A stretch of 64,000 nt of DNA from assembly GCA_012270975.1 (NCBI GenBank), contig JAAXHH010000141.1:812763-876762 (forward strand), read 5' to 3'. Position 1 is the first letter of the stretch; the number at the start of each line of letters is the position of its first letter. Made by a program: the position numbers and the translations under genes. Positions 9,324 through 17,676 of the stretch are shown piece after piece. Source of the DNA: Candidatus Latescibacterota bacterium (GTDB lineage Bacteria > JAAXHH01). Below the pieces are notes generated by a model. It ran no database searches, was not told where the DNA came from, and saw only the letters and a program-made list of their open reading frames with translations.

Positions 9324-9866
9324 ATGTCCAAGCAGGCCGTCCTGAGCTGTCTGAGCATAGTCACGTGCCTTTTGGTGGCCGCCGCATGCGCGGGACCGCC
9401 CAATGAGGCCATGACCGGCGCGGAGCAGGCCGTCAACGCCGCCATGGAAGCCGAAGTCGACAAGTACGCACCGGCTGAGTACGAAGCCGCCGCCGCGGAA
9501 CTCGAGAAGGCCAAAGGGCACATGGCCGCCGAGGAGTACGGCGACGCGAAAGCCGCCGCCGAGAATACCATAGCGCTGGTCGAAGCGGCCAACGAGGAGA
9601 TGCTGGTGCAGAAGGAGTTGACCAAGCGCGAGGTCGACGAAGCCTTGCCGGCTTTCCTCGAACGCTGGGGGGAGATTTCAGGGAGCATCGAGCAGGGCCG
9701 CGGCAGAGCCGCACGCGCGCTTGCCCAGGAAGCCTCGGCATTCGCCGACTCGCTGACGGTGCAGCTGAATGACCTCAAGGCGGCCGAGAAGTGGTACGAT
9801 ATCAAAATGCTTCTTGAATCGGCCAACATGACAGCCGATGGTTTCGCGGAACGGGCCGGCGGCTGA
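9324..9866 (+). CDS. DUF4398-like lipoprotein
   Basis: 180 residues. A signal peptide ends at a lipobox (LLVAAAC, Cys22). The mature part is Ala/Glu-rich and almost entirely helical, with APAEYEAAAAELEKAKGHM and EEYGDAKAAAENTIALV. This resembles the DUF4398 pattern of a small helical, TPR-like lipoprotein seen near cell-envelope genes. The ATG at 9324 has an excellent AGGAGG at 9311-9316, so it is preferred over the upstream in-frame start. The gene is monocistronic, with its own promoter and a strong terminator. The composition suggests an abundant periplasmic structural lipoprotein; this is inference. Confidence 0.8.
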   Translation: MSKQAVLSCLSIVTCLLVAAACAGPPNEAMTGAEQAVNAAMEAEVDKYAPAEYEAAAAELEKAKGHMAAEEYGDAKAAAENTIALVEAANEEMLVQKELTKREVDEALPAFLERWGEISGSIEQGRGRAARALAQEASAFADSLTVQLNDLKAAEKWYDIKMLLESANMTADGFAERAGG

Positions 9867-9902
9867 CGCGGTGCGTTTCCCGATGAGAATCCAGTGAACA
9901 TA

Positions 9903-9936
9903 AAGCCGTCTGACGACACGGGTCAGACGGCTTTTC
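9903..9936 (+). terminator. Intrinsic terminator after the DUF4398-like gene
   Basis: A perfect 12-bp stem (AAGCCGTCTGAC at 9903-9914 with GTCAGACGGCTT at 9922-9933), a 7-nt loop and a run of T. It closes the lipoprotein transcript before the ptsN-like promoter. Confidence 0.9.
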
Positions 9937-9981
9937 TATTGCGCGCCGGTCCGTCGGGCCGGGACGCCATCCAAATCGTTG

Positions 9982-10010
9982 TTGACAATTTCATGGCGGG
10001 TACATAGAAT
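9982..10010 (+). promoter_or_regulatory. Strong sigma-70 promoter of the ptsN-rph-rdgB operon
   Basis: TTGACA (9982-9987), an exact 17-nt spacer and TAGAAT (10005-10010, five of six matches). The -35 lies inside TTGTTGACAA, which is a TTGT/ACAA inverted repeat. The ptsN-like ATG follows 60 nt downstream. Confidence 0.8.
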
Positions 10011-10069
10011 CACACAGGTTTTTGAAACGGATCAGTTTTTCGGGTAGGATCGGGATACAGGAGCATGGC

Positions 10070-10531
10070 ATGAGCTTGACGGAACTGTTGGATGAAAACG
10101 CTATCCTGGTCAACCTTAAGGCCACGCAGAAACAGGAAGTGATCGAGGAATTGGCCGCGGCACTGACGGCGTCCGGAAGGATCAGCGACAACCGGGAAGT
10201 GCTCCAGGCCGTCCTGGAACGCGAGAAGATCATGAGCACCGGCATCGGCAAGGGCGTGGCCATTCCCCACGGCAAGTGCAAGGCCGTGGATAAGCTGGTC
10301 GGCGTGCTCGGGATCAAGAAGGAGGGAGTCGATTTTCAGTCCCTCGACGAACAGCCTGTCTATCTCTTCTTTCTGCTCGTCTCTCCCCTGAATGTCTCCG
10401 GTCCCCATATCCGGGCGCTCGCCCACATTTCCCGCCTGTTGAGACACGATAACCTGCGAAAACGGCTGATCGCTGCGGAAAATCCCCGCGACGCCCTGCA
10501 ACTCATCGCGGAAGAAGAAGAGAATATGTAA
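10070..10531 (+). CDS. PTS EIIA type-2 domain protein (PtsN-like)
   Basis: 153 residues forming a single EIIA(Fru/Mtl/Ntr) domain. The phosphorylatable His is H67 in [12 protein letters not shown], and the C-terminal region [20 protein letters not shown] is typical. No EIIB, EIIC or HPr is nearby, so a regulatory (nitrogen-PTS-like) role is more likely than sugar uptake; this is inference. The ATG at 10070 has CAGGAG six nt upstream. It is the first gene after the strong promoter and is followed by rph and rdgB. Confidence 0.85.
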   Translation: MSLTELLDENAILVNLKATQKQEVIEELAAALTASGRISDNREVLQAVLEREKIMSTGIGKGVAIPHGKCKAVDKLVGVLGIKKEGVDFQSLDEQPVYLFFLLVSPLNVSGPHIRALAHISRLLRHDNLRKRLIAAENPRDALQLIAEEEENM

Positions 10532-10589
10532 AGACGCTTCCGTTCCCAGGACCGTCCGCAGACTCACACGAAAAGAAAAGGATGAAGCC

Positions 10590-11321
10590 GTGGCACCTGT
10601 GTCCAGGATCGATGGCCGGGGAACCGACCAGTTGCGTCCTGTCGAGATTCAGCGCAATTACCTCCGGCACGCGGAGGGTTCCGCGTTGATTGTCATGGGT
10701 GGCACGACCGTGCTCTGTTCGGCGAGCGTGGACGAGGGCGTACCGCCTTTTCTGAAAGGAAGCGGTAAGGGCTGGGTGACGGCGGAATACGGCATGTTGC
10801 CGCGCAGCACGAATACGCGGGTATCCCGTGACGGGCGGCGCGGCAGCGTCTCGGGACGAACGCAGGAAATCCAACGACTCATCGGGCGGTCGCTCCGGGC
10901 CGTTTTCGACTTGGACTGCCTGGGTGAACGGTCCATCCTCATCGACTGCGACGTCATCGAAGCCGACGGGGGTACGCGCACCGCATCGATCACGGGCAGT
11001 TTCGTGGCGCTGCGCGACGCGGTGACCTGGCTGTCCGACCGGGGGTTGCTCGATCGCGACCCCGTCCGGGACGCGGTCGCTGCCATCAGCGTGGGCATCA
11101 TCGAGGGCGTCCCCATGCTCGATCTCTGCTATGACGAGGATTCCACGGCGGACGTAGATATGAATCTCGTCATGACGGGCGACGGCGAACTGGTCGAAAT
11201 ACAGGGCACCGCCGAACACCATCCCTTTTCCACCGACCAGCTGTCCGCCATGCTCGACCTCGGCGAACGAGGCATAAACCAGTTGATCGATCTGCAGAGA
11301 CAGGCGCTGGAACAGGGCTAG
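10590..11321 (+). CDS. rph: Ribonuclease PH
   Basis: 243 residues, the expected length. It starts with GTG preceded by AAAGGA. Landmarks are [30 protein letters not shown], the phosphate-site segment [35 protein letters not shown] and the C-terminal [11 protein letters not shown]. The enzyme is a phosphorolytic 3'-5' exoribonuclease that trims tRNA 3' ends. The coupling with rdgB 9 nt downstream is common in bacteria. Confidence 0.96.
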   Translation: MAPVSRIDGRGTDQLRPVEIQRNYLRHAEGSALIVMGGTTVLCSASVDEGVPPFLKGSGKGWVTAEYGMLPRSTNTRVSRDGRRGSVSGRTQEIQRLIGRSLRAVFDLDCLGERSILIDCDVIEADGGTRTASITGSFVALRDAVTWLSDRGLLDRDPVRDAVAAISVGIIEGVPMLDLCYDEDSTADVDMNLVMTGDGELVEIQGTAEHHPFSTDQLSAMLDLGERGINQLIDLQRQALEQG

Positions 11322-11330
11322 GCCACGACC

Positions 11331-11927
11331 ATGTCCATTGTCCTGGCCACGCGTAACCGGGGTAAGATCACCGAAATCAAGGCGCTGCTGCCCGGTGTGC
11401 GATTCGAGACGGCCGCGTCTTTCCCCGGCTGCCCCGAACCGGAAGAATCGGGACGTACCTTCGAGGAAAACGCCCTCATCAAGGCCCGGGCCGTCGCGCG
11501 GTACACGGGAAGGACCGCGCTGGCGGACGATTCGGGTCTGGAGGTGGACGCCCTGGATGGGGCGCCCGGCGTCCGCTCCGCACGATACGCCGGACCGGAC
11601 GCTACCGACCGGGACAACATGCTTCACCTGCTCGATGCGCTGGACGGGATCTCCGACGCCGACCGCACGGCCCGGTTTCGATGCGTCATGGCGGTCGTCA
11701 CGCCCGGCGGACGCACGTGGACCGAGGAAGGCGTCTGCGAGGGCCGGATCCTCCGCGAACCCCGGGGAGCTTCGGGGTTCGGTTACGATCCCCTGTTCGT
11801 TCCGTCCGGCCATGAAAACTCGTTCGGCGAACTCGACGCAGCCATTAAAAACCGTATCAGTCACCGGTCCAGGGCACTTCGCCTGATCGCCGACGTTCTG
11901 AAGACGTTTCCAAGAGTACCCGAATGA
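11331..11927 (+). CDS. rdgB: XTP/dITP diphosphatase (HAM1/RdgB)
   Basis: 198 residues. It starts MSIVLATRNRGKITEIK, the nucleotide-binding loop of the family, followed by ALADDSGLEVDALDGAPGV and RFRCVMAVV. GFGYDPLFVP completes the set. The enzyme hydrolyses non-canonical purine triphosphates such as dITP and XTP, keeping them out of DNA and RNA. Its stop overlaps a possible ATG of the following glycoside hydrolase gene. All key residues look intact. Confidence 0.95.
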   Translation: MSIVLATRNRGKITEIKALLPGVRFETAASFPGCPEPEESGRTFEENALIKARAVARYTGRTALADDSGLEVDALDGAPGVRSARYAGPDATDRDNMLHLLDALDGISDADRTARFRCVMAVVTPGGRTWTEEGVCEGRILREPRGASGFGYDPLFVPSGHENSFGELDAAIKNRISHRSRALRLIADVLKTFPRVPE

Positions 11928-11941
11928 GCGAAAGGAATGCC

Positions 11942-12940
11942 ATGAAAAAGTGGACCCATGAAAAAGCCCACGCATGGTACCGCGAAGCGGGCGTCATACG
12001 CGGCTGCAACTACCTTCCCCGCACGGCCGTGAATATGACCGAGATGTGGCAGGCGCCCACTTTCGACCCGGAAACCATCGACCAGGAACTGGGTTGGGCC
12101 GCGGCGGCGGGCTACAACAGCGTGCGGATCTTCGTGCAGTACCTGGTCTGGGAGGACGATCCCGAGGGCCTGAAGGAGCGGATAGACCGCTTTCTGGCCA
12201 TCGCGGCGCGGCACGGCATCAGCGCCATGGTCATCCTCTTCTGTGACTGTTTCTTCGGGGGACGCGACCCCTACCTTGGCCCCCAGGACGATCCGGTGCC
12301 CGGCGTGCACAACAGCCAGTGGGTGCCGAGTCCGGGGTTCGAACGCCTGGCCGACCGGGACGCCTGGCCGACCTTGGAGCGCTACGTGAAGGACATTGTC
12401 GGCAGCTTCGGATCGGACCCGCGCGTGCTGGCCTGGGACCTGTACAACGAACCGGACGACGACCTCAGAAGCCTGCCGCTCGTGGAGGACACGTTCGCCT
12501 GGGCGCGGGCCGTCGATCCCACGCAGCCGCTTACCACGGGGCCATGGACCTGGAACGCCTTCGAAGACGACCTCTCATCGCGCCTTTTCGAGTTGTCCGA
12601 TATTATCACCTTCCATTACTACGGGGCGGCCGAAGATATCGGGCCCAGCCTCGCCAGGTGCAAATCGTATGGCCGGTCCGTGATATGCACCGAATGGCTG
12701 CGTCGTCATCACGGCAACACCTTTGCCGAGATGCTGCCCGTGTTCGCGGAACACGAAATAGGCTGGTACAACTGGGGACTCGTGGCGGGGAGGACGCAGA
12801 CCTACCTGGCCTGGGAGTCGAAGAAGGGCGATCCCACCCCGCCGATCTGGCAGCACGACATGATGCAGCCCGACGGCACCCCCCTCGACCCGGGGGAGCT
12901 GGATCTCATCCGGCGATTCGAATTCACCGGGGGACCGTAG
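11942..12940 (+). CDS. Clan GH-A glycoside hydrolase, GH5-like
   Basis: 332 residues from the ATG at 11942 (AAAGGA five nt upstream; an alternative ATG at 11924 overlaps the rdgB stop). The (beta/alpha)8 hydrolase layout is visible. AWDLYNEPDDD contains the likely acid/base E170, and VICTEWLR the likely nucleophile E251. WNWGLVAGRTQT is the closing aromatic strand. There is no signal peptide, so it should act in the cytoplasm on imported oligosaccharides. Substrate specificity cannot be assigned. Confidence 0.75.
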   Translation: MKKWTHEKAHAWYREAGVIRGCNYLPRTAVNMTEMWQAPTFDPETIDQELGWAAAAGYNSVRIFVQYLVWEDDPEGLKERIDRFLAIAARHGISAMVILFCDCFFGGRDPYLGPQDDPVPGVHNSQWVPSPGFERLADRDAWPTLERYVKDIVGSFGSDPRVLAWDLYNEPDDDLRSLPLVEDTFAWARAVDPTQPLTTGPWTWNAFEDDLSSRLFELSDIITFHYYGAAEDIGPSLARCKSYGRSVICTEWLRRHHGNTFAEMLPVFAEHEIGWYNWGLVAGRTQTYLAWESKKGDPTPPIWQHDMMQPDGTPLDPGELDLIRRFEFTGGP

Positions 12941-12996
12941 ACACGGCCGGGCGTCGTGCCGCCCCGCCCCTCTGCCGAGTCACGCGCCAGGGAAGG

Positions 12997-14928
12997 TCAG
13001 GCGGTTTCATACCGTGGCTTGTTGACGTACCGGGCCATCTTCAGGTCCAGGTGGATCCGTGTGGCCGGCGGCAGCACCACGCACAGGCGCGAATTGTCGA
13101 CTTGCAGGGACTCGCCCCGCACCGCGGCCCGAGGCGCGGCATAGGCGCCCGTGGCGCCGGGATACGGCGTGTCGGTCGCATCATAGGATAGGCTGCGAAA
13201 GGCGTGCTCGGACAGGGCGCCGGCCTGCAGGACGACCCGCCTGGTTTCCGAGTGATGCAGGTTGACCAGGTGCACGCCCACGCGGGACGGTTCGATCCGG
13301 TCGACTAGGGCGGCGGTGTCGGCCGGCAAGCCCGGGCGTTTGCGGTCGCCGTCAAAGTAACGCAGCCGCGCGTTGGGGATGCCGCCGTAGTAGATGACCT
13401 GGGGACATCCCATGGTGAGCTGCACGAGGGCCTCGGTGGTCACGGGCTGCACCTGCTGCCACAGATGAATGCCCGGCCCGGCTTCGAGATCCGAATCGTC
13501 GGCGCGGATCTGCGCCAGGCGATGGCAGACCAGGGCGTGGGCGGCCCCCAGCATCCGTTCCGGGTAGTCCGGGTTTTCTCCCCGCAGGTAGAGCAGCCAG
13601 GGCTCGTCGTGGTGCATGTCGCCCTTGTCCCTGAAGGGCACGACGGCGGACCAGTCATAGCCGCTGCGCTCGCGCAGGAAATCCATGCGCGCCCGGTCCT
13701 CGTCGGCCTCCGACACGTTCCACACGTTCAGGGGATAGGTCACGGGCATGGGCTGGTAGTCCATCCAGCCCTGGTCGCCGTACCGGTACGGCGTGAGAAA
13801 GGTCCGCCGGTCGGGACCGAGGCTCCGGTCGACGCCGATATAGTGATCCCGTATGCTCATCTGGGACGCCATTTCATCGAAATCTGCGTCGATCCCCTCC
13901 TCCAGCAGGCGGTCGATCATGCCCCTCGGCAGGTCGAACCAGTCGGCGTCCCCGGAGAGCAGGTAGGCGTTGTTGGCCGCGGTGATGGCGGCGAACCCCA
14001 GGCTGTAGAACCCGTGGGGCCACGTCCAGCCGTAAAGCCCGCCGTACCATTTCCCGTTGTGCAGGGTGCCCACACGCCCGTCCAGCCCCACGTTGTCCGG
14101 CATGAGCCCGTCGTTTTCCCGGGCGCGGTCCAGCCAGGCCCCTGTATACTCCAGCAACCAGTCACGGTACTTGTCGTCGCCTGTCATCAGGTAGGCGTTC
14201 ATGATGAGTCCGTTGACGTTCAGGTTGTTCCCCACGTCGCCCTCGCGGAACCGCTCGGCCATGGCCCTGCCCATGGCCCGCGCCTTCGCGGGGTCCTGGA
14301 GATCGTCCACGTGCGTGATCCCCGGGATGTCGCTCAGCGGCAGGCCGTAGACCCGCATGCCGGCGCCGGGACTGTACGTGAGCCCGCTGTCGTCCTCGCT
14401 CATCCCCCAGGCGGGTCCGCCGCTGCCGTTGTGGGGCGCCCGGATGATGCGATGCACCGGATCGTAGTTCATTGCGTCGGGGAATTCGTCCAGGTAGAAG
14501 CCGGCGAACCGCCGGGCGCGGTCGCGCAGCTTGGAATTGGCGGGGTCAGCAAGGCAGAGGTGGTAGAAGTAGATGTAACTTTCGCTCTGGTGAAACTGGT
14601 CATATCCCCGTTCAAACTCCCGGTAGATCCGCCCGAAGCGGGTCAGTTGCCGGGTGATCGCGTCCCAGTGCCGGTCCGCCGCCTCCAGCAGATGGTCGCC
14701 GCCACCCAGGCTGTAAAACTGGGCAAAATTGGTGAACGCCTCGTAGAAATCATCCATCCCGTCCCGGCTTCCCGACCAGGTGTCCGCCCAGATCAGCGAC
14801 CCGTCCGCGCGGGTGTACTTCTCAATGTAGGGATGGACCGCTTCGTCTATCGTGTCGATGAGCTTGCGTTCGAGGATGGCCCAGGATGGCGTGACTTCGT
14901 AGTGGACGCTTGCCGTTACGGTGTGCAT
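12997..14928 (-). CDS. Large uncharacterised protein, possibly (alpha/alpha)-barrel carbohydrate-active
   Basis: 643 residues from the ATG at 14928. I do not recognise the family. The N-terminal two thirds is helical and rich in Trp, Tyr and Asp, with ADTWSGSRDGMDDFYEAF, GLYGWTWPHGFYS and WLDRARENDGLMPDNVG. This pattern is seen in (alpha/alpha)6-barrel glycan hydrolases and lyases. The last 130 residues look beta-rich (VGVHLVNLHHSETRRVVL), like the beta domain after such barrels. No signal peptide is evident. The frame extends 120 residues upstream, but that part is unlike protein and overlaps the divergent gene at 15150. Confidence 0.6.
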   Translation of the reverse strand: MHTVTASVHYEVTPSWAILERKLIDTIDEAVHPYIEKYTRADGSLIWADTWSGSRDGMDDFYEAFTNFAQFYSLGGGDHLLEAADRHWDAITRQLTRFGRIYREFERGYDQFHQSESYIYFYHLCLADPANSKLRDRARRFAGFYLDEFPDAMNYDPVHRIIRAPHNGSGGPAWGMSEDDSGLTYSPGAGMRVYGLPLSDIPGITHVDDLQDPAKARAMGRAMAERFREGDVGNNLNVNGLIMNAYLMTGDDKYRDWLLEYTGAWLDRARENDGLMPDNVGLDGRVGTLHNGKWYGGLYGWTWPHGFYSLGFAAITAANNAYLLSGDADWFDLPRGMIDRLLEEGIDADFDEMASQMSIRDHYIGVDRSLGPDRRTFLTPYRYGDQGWMDYQPMPVTYPLNVWNVSEADEDRARMDFLRERSGYDWSAVVPFRDKGDMHHDEPWLLYLRGENPDYPERMLGAAHALVCHRLAQIRADDSDLEAGPGIHLWQQVQPVTTEALVQLTMGCPQVIYYGGIPNARLRYFDGDRKRPGLPADTAALVDRIEPSRVGVHLVNLHHSETRRVVLQAGALSEHAFRSLSYDATDTPYPGATGAYAAPRAAVRGESLQVDNSRLCVVLPPATRIHLDLKMARYVNKPRYETA

Positions 14929-15149
14929 CAATTGGTCCGTTCGTTCCCGGGAGGTAATCCCGACGGCATGGCCGCGATCTTGTGTAACTCCGCGTTCCGG
15001 TGCCATCCTGCGCACCGGCGTAATCCGTTTGCTCCAGGCGGGCCGGAAGCGCATTATACCGATACATGGGTATAGAAACGGCCAGGGCGAATCAACCGGT
15101 TTCGTGATCAAGTCCCTTTGGCATCCAACCAGAAAACGAGGCCTGTGAC

Positions 15150-16232
15150 ATGTTTGTAAAACCCTTTCCCGCCATGGTCGTGGGCTCCATGCCCCGCCCG
15201 GGTTTCTTTCGCGACATGGTGGACCGATCACTTGTGGAAGGCGGGTCCGACGAGGAACTGCAACGCTTGATGGACCGGGCCATTCCATACGTGGCCGCCG
15301 TGCAGGAAGCAGCGGGGCTGGACGTCATTTCCGACGGGGAATGGCGGCGGAAGTCGTATATCGGGGTGATCGCGGACATGGTCACGGGTTTCGAGCTGCA
15401 GAAGGTCCACGTGGACTCCTTCCGTCATGGCGCCTACGTGGGTTACACCATTACCGGCCGGATCGAACCGGTCCGTCCCGGCCTCTTCGCCCGGGAGGCC
15501 CGTTTCCTGAAGGCATGCACCGACCTGGAAGTGCGCGTGGCGCTGCCCGCCCCGAGCCACATCGGCGTGGTGAACTGGGACCCTGAACGCTCGGTGGACG
15601 CCTATCCCACGATGGAAGCGTGCGTGGAGGCGCTGATCCCCATCATCCGCCAGGAAGTGCTGCTGTTGCGCGACGAAGGCGTCCGATACATCCAGTTCGA
15701 CGACACGACCATCGGCCGCATGTACGACACGATTCACGGGGGAGGCGCCTTCATGCCCGATTATTCCGGCCAGGTCGCTTACGCGGTGGACACGTTGAAC
15801 CGCGTGATCGAAGGCATCGACGACGTGCACCTGTCCCTTCATCTCTGCGGCAAGCGCCCGCTGGACGAATCCGGTGAGAAGACCGGATACGATGCCCTCC
15901 TGCCGGGAATAAAGGATCTGAACGTCGACATGCTCATGTTCGAACTCAGCGAGGCCACGGACGGAGACATGGTCCTGCTGGGCGAACTCCCGGAACGCAT
16001 GGACATCGGCGTCGGGTGCCTGCATTCGAAGAAAGCGGACATAGACACGCCGGAGGAAATCGTGCGGCGAGTCGAACGGGTGCTGGAAACCGTCGCGCCG
16101 GAACGAATCGCCATACATCCGGACTGCGGTTTCGCGCCCGGTTCCTACTGGGACATCCCAATGGAAGAAGCCTACGCGAAACTGCGCAACGAAGTGATCG
16201 CAGCGGAGCGACTCAGGGCGAGATACGGGTGA
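15150..16232 (+). CDS. MetE C-terminal/UROD-fold methyltransferase-like protein
   Basis: 360 residues matching the catalytic half of cobalamin-independent methionine synthase. VVGSMPRP and ISDGEWRRKSY give the N-terminal landmarks, and YIQFDDTTIGR a central strand. The likely zinc site is H231 and C233 (SLHLCGKRP), E265 and C326 (HPDCGFAP). The MetE N-terminal half is absent, as in stand-alone MetE-like proteins that use varied methyl donors or act on alkylated substrates, so the substrate is unknown. GAGG precedes the ATG. It diverges from the gene ending at 12997. Confidence 0.8.
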   Translation: MFVKPFPAMVVGSMPRPGFFRDMVDRSLVEGGSDEELQRLMDRAIPYVAAVQEAAGLDVISDGEWRRKSYIGVIADMVTGFELQKVHVDSFRHGAYVGYTITGRIEPVRPGLFAREARFLKACTDLEVRVALPAPSHIGVVNWDPERSVDAYPTMEACVEALIPIIRQEVLLLRDEGVRYIQFDDTTIGRMYDTIHGGGAFMPDYSGQVAYAVDTLNRVIEGIDDVHLSLHLCGKRPLDESGEKTGYDALLPGIKDLNVDMLMFELSEATDGDMVLLGELPERMDIGVGCLHSKKADIDTPEEIVRRVERVLETVAPERIAIHPDCGFAPGSYWDIPMEEAYAKLRNEVIAAERLRARYG

Positions 16233-16313
16233 CCCCGCCCGGCGGCCAGGAAGAAACGGGACTGTACCCGGCGGGACGATCAATCAGAAGCATGGACTAG
16301 CGCGACCGGACGA

Positions 16314-16853
16314 TCAAGGCGTATCGGATACTGTCGATGCCGCCACCCCCACCTGAACGATGCGCGCCTGGTCCACCCCCGCCGCGCCCACGTACTTGAA
16401 GACCTTGCCGTCCACTGCGCGGGGCATGAAATCCTGGTCGACGACCGCCTGGTCGCCCGTCAGCAGTACAGCGAACGGCGCGGCCTGGGAATCGGCTTCC
16501 GGGTCGGTGGGAAAGGCGAATTCCACCCCCGGCATATTCGTATAAACCACCGTTCCGTTCTCGTCGCTGATCCAGAATTCACTGATGGCGGACCCTTCGG
16601 CGACCGAGGCCAGCACACCGTTTATCTCTTCCGCGCCTGTGCCGGCCTTCACCGCGGCGGCGATGTAGTGCGCAGTCAGCATGGCTTCGGCGGCCATGTG
16701 TTCCGACAGCAGGCCGTTCTCCGTCATACCCACGGTATCGACCGCGTCAGCGGGGGGAGACGCCTCCTCTGCCGGAGGAGCGGTTTCGGTACAGCCCAGG
16801 ACGAAAAGGGCGATGCATATACCCGGTATCCATATGGCAAGACGACTTTTCAT
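16314..16853 (-). CDS. Small lipoprotein with a Cache-like sensory domain
   Basis: 179 residues. A signal peptide with lipobox VLGC (Cys21) and a Pro/Ala/Glu-rich linker precede an alpha/beta domain. That domain contains ISEFWISDENGTVVYTN, the core strand pattern of PAS/Cache extracellular sensors, then a beta hairpin and GKVFKYVGAAGVDQARIVQVG. No kinase or chemoreceptor part is attached, so a ligand-binding lipoprotein is the simplest reading. GGGAGG precedes the ATG, and an inverted repeat lies 30-45 nt upstream. The domain assignment is tentative. Confidence 0.6.
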   Translation of the reverse strand: MKSRLAIWIPGICIALFVLGCTETAPPAEEASPPADAVDTVGMTENGLLSEHMAAEAMLTAHYIAAAVKAGTGAEEINGVLASVAEGSAISEFWISDENGTVVYTNMPGVEFAFPTDPEADSQAAPFAVLLTGDQAVVDQDFMPRAVDGKVFKYVGAAGVDQARIVQVGVAASTVSDTP

Positions 16854-16881
16854 GAGACGGATCCTCCCAGGTTAATGATGA

Positions 16882-16899
16882 CTGATCACTCTAGATCAG
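16882..16899. promoter_or_regulatory. Inverted repeat upstream of the sensory lipoprotein gene
   Basis: CTGATC (16882-16887) and GATCAG (16894-16899) are perfect arms around a 6-nt spacer. No T-run follows on either strand, so an operator is more likely than a terminator. Confidence 0.3.
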
Positions 16900-16971
16900 C
16901 AGGTTACGCGGCAATTCGGATAAACTTCCAGGCGTTGTGTCGAAAACCGGATTGGCACCGTTTGCCGAACG

Positions 16972-17673
16972 TCAGGCTTCAAGGGCGACGACCAGGTCTG
17001 ACAGCTCCCTCAAGTCGGCGACGACCAGGTCACAAAGGGATTCGTCTGCACCCATCTCTCCGCTCCGGTTGAGATACACCGTCATCATCCCGACGTTCCT
17101 GGCGCCTGCGATATCGTGCTCGATGCTATCCCCAATAAAAACGGACCGGCCGGGTGAGGCGTTCAGGCGGGACATCGCCAGCCTGAAAATACCGGGATCC
17201 GGTTTGGCGGCCCCCACCTCTTCAGATATCAGGACCGTGTCGAAATACCTCGACGCGCCTATGGCTTCGATCTTCGCTCTCTGGGATCTTGATCCATTTG
17301 TGACCAGGGCCAGGGGGTGCCGTCTGCCACGAAGGCATTTCAACAAGGACTCGGCGCCATCCGACCAGGAAGCGTGTGACGCCAGCCTGCCGCGCATTAA
17401 TTCCACAAACGATTCCCGCGTCATGCCCGGCGTATCGCTGCAACAATAATCGTAGATCGCCGTCTTGCTGCCCCGGCCTCCCTGGTCCAGCGCGCACAGC
17501 GTCTCCATGCGATCGGTCCACGCGAAACTACCCGGCTCCAGGCGCGGGAAATACGTAGCCAACAGAAAGGAAAAGAACCTGTCGCGCGCCTGATCGCGGT
17601 CGATCAGGGTGTTGTCGAGATCGAACAGAACCGCGTTACCCAATTCAAAAATCGAGCCGACCGGGCGGGACAT
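16972..17673 (-). CDS. HAD-superfamily phosphatase
   Basis: 233 residues with all four HAD motifs: I VLFDLDNTLID (nucleophile Asp18), II LVTNGS, III the Lys in GAAKPDPGIF, and IV VFIGDSIEHDIAGA. A helical C1 cap lies between motifs I and II, as in subfamily IA enzymes such as YjjG-type nucleotidases and phosphoglycolate phosphatases. Substrate cannot be told. It follows plsC by 3 nt in one operon, so a role in phosphate-ester clean-up linked to lipid synthesis is possible but speculative. Confidence 0.85.
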   Translation of the reverse strand: MSRPVGSIFELGNAVLFDLDNTLIDRDQARDRFFSFLLATYFPRLEPGSFAWTDRMETLCALDQGGRGSKTAIYDYCCSDTPGMTRESFVELMRGRLASHASWSDGAESLLKCLRGRRHPLALVTNGSRSQRAKIEAIGASRYFDTVLISEEVGAAKPDPGIFRLAMSRLNASPGRSVFIGDSIEHDIAGARNVGMMTVYLNRSGEMGADESLCDLVVADLRELSDLVVALEA

Positions 17674-17676
17674 CCC

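Noticed and set aside
10503-11975. 490-residue minus-strand frame over rph and rdgB
   Set aside because: It spans two recognised plus-strand genes and has no domain pattern.
13465-15075. 536-residue plus-strand frame opposite the unrecognised large protein
   Set aside because: It is rich in Val/His/Gln/Pro without structure, whereas the minus frame shows coherent helical and aromatic patterns. It also crosses the start of that gene.
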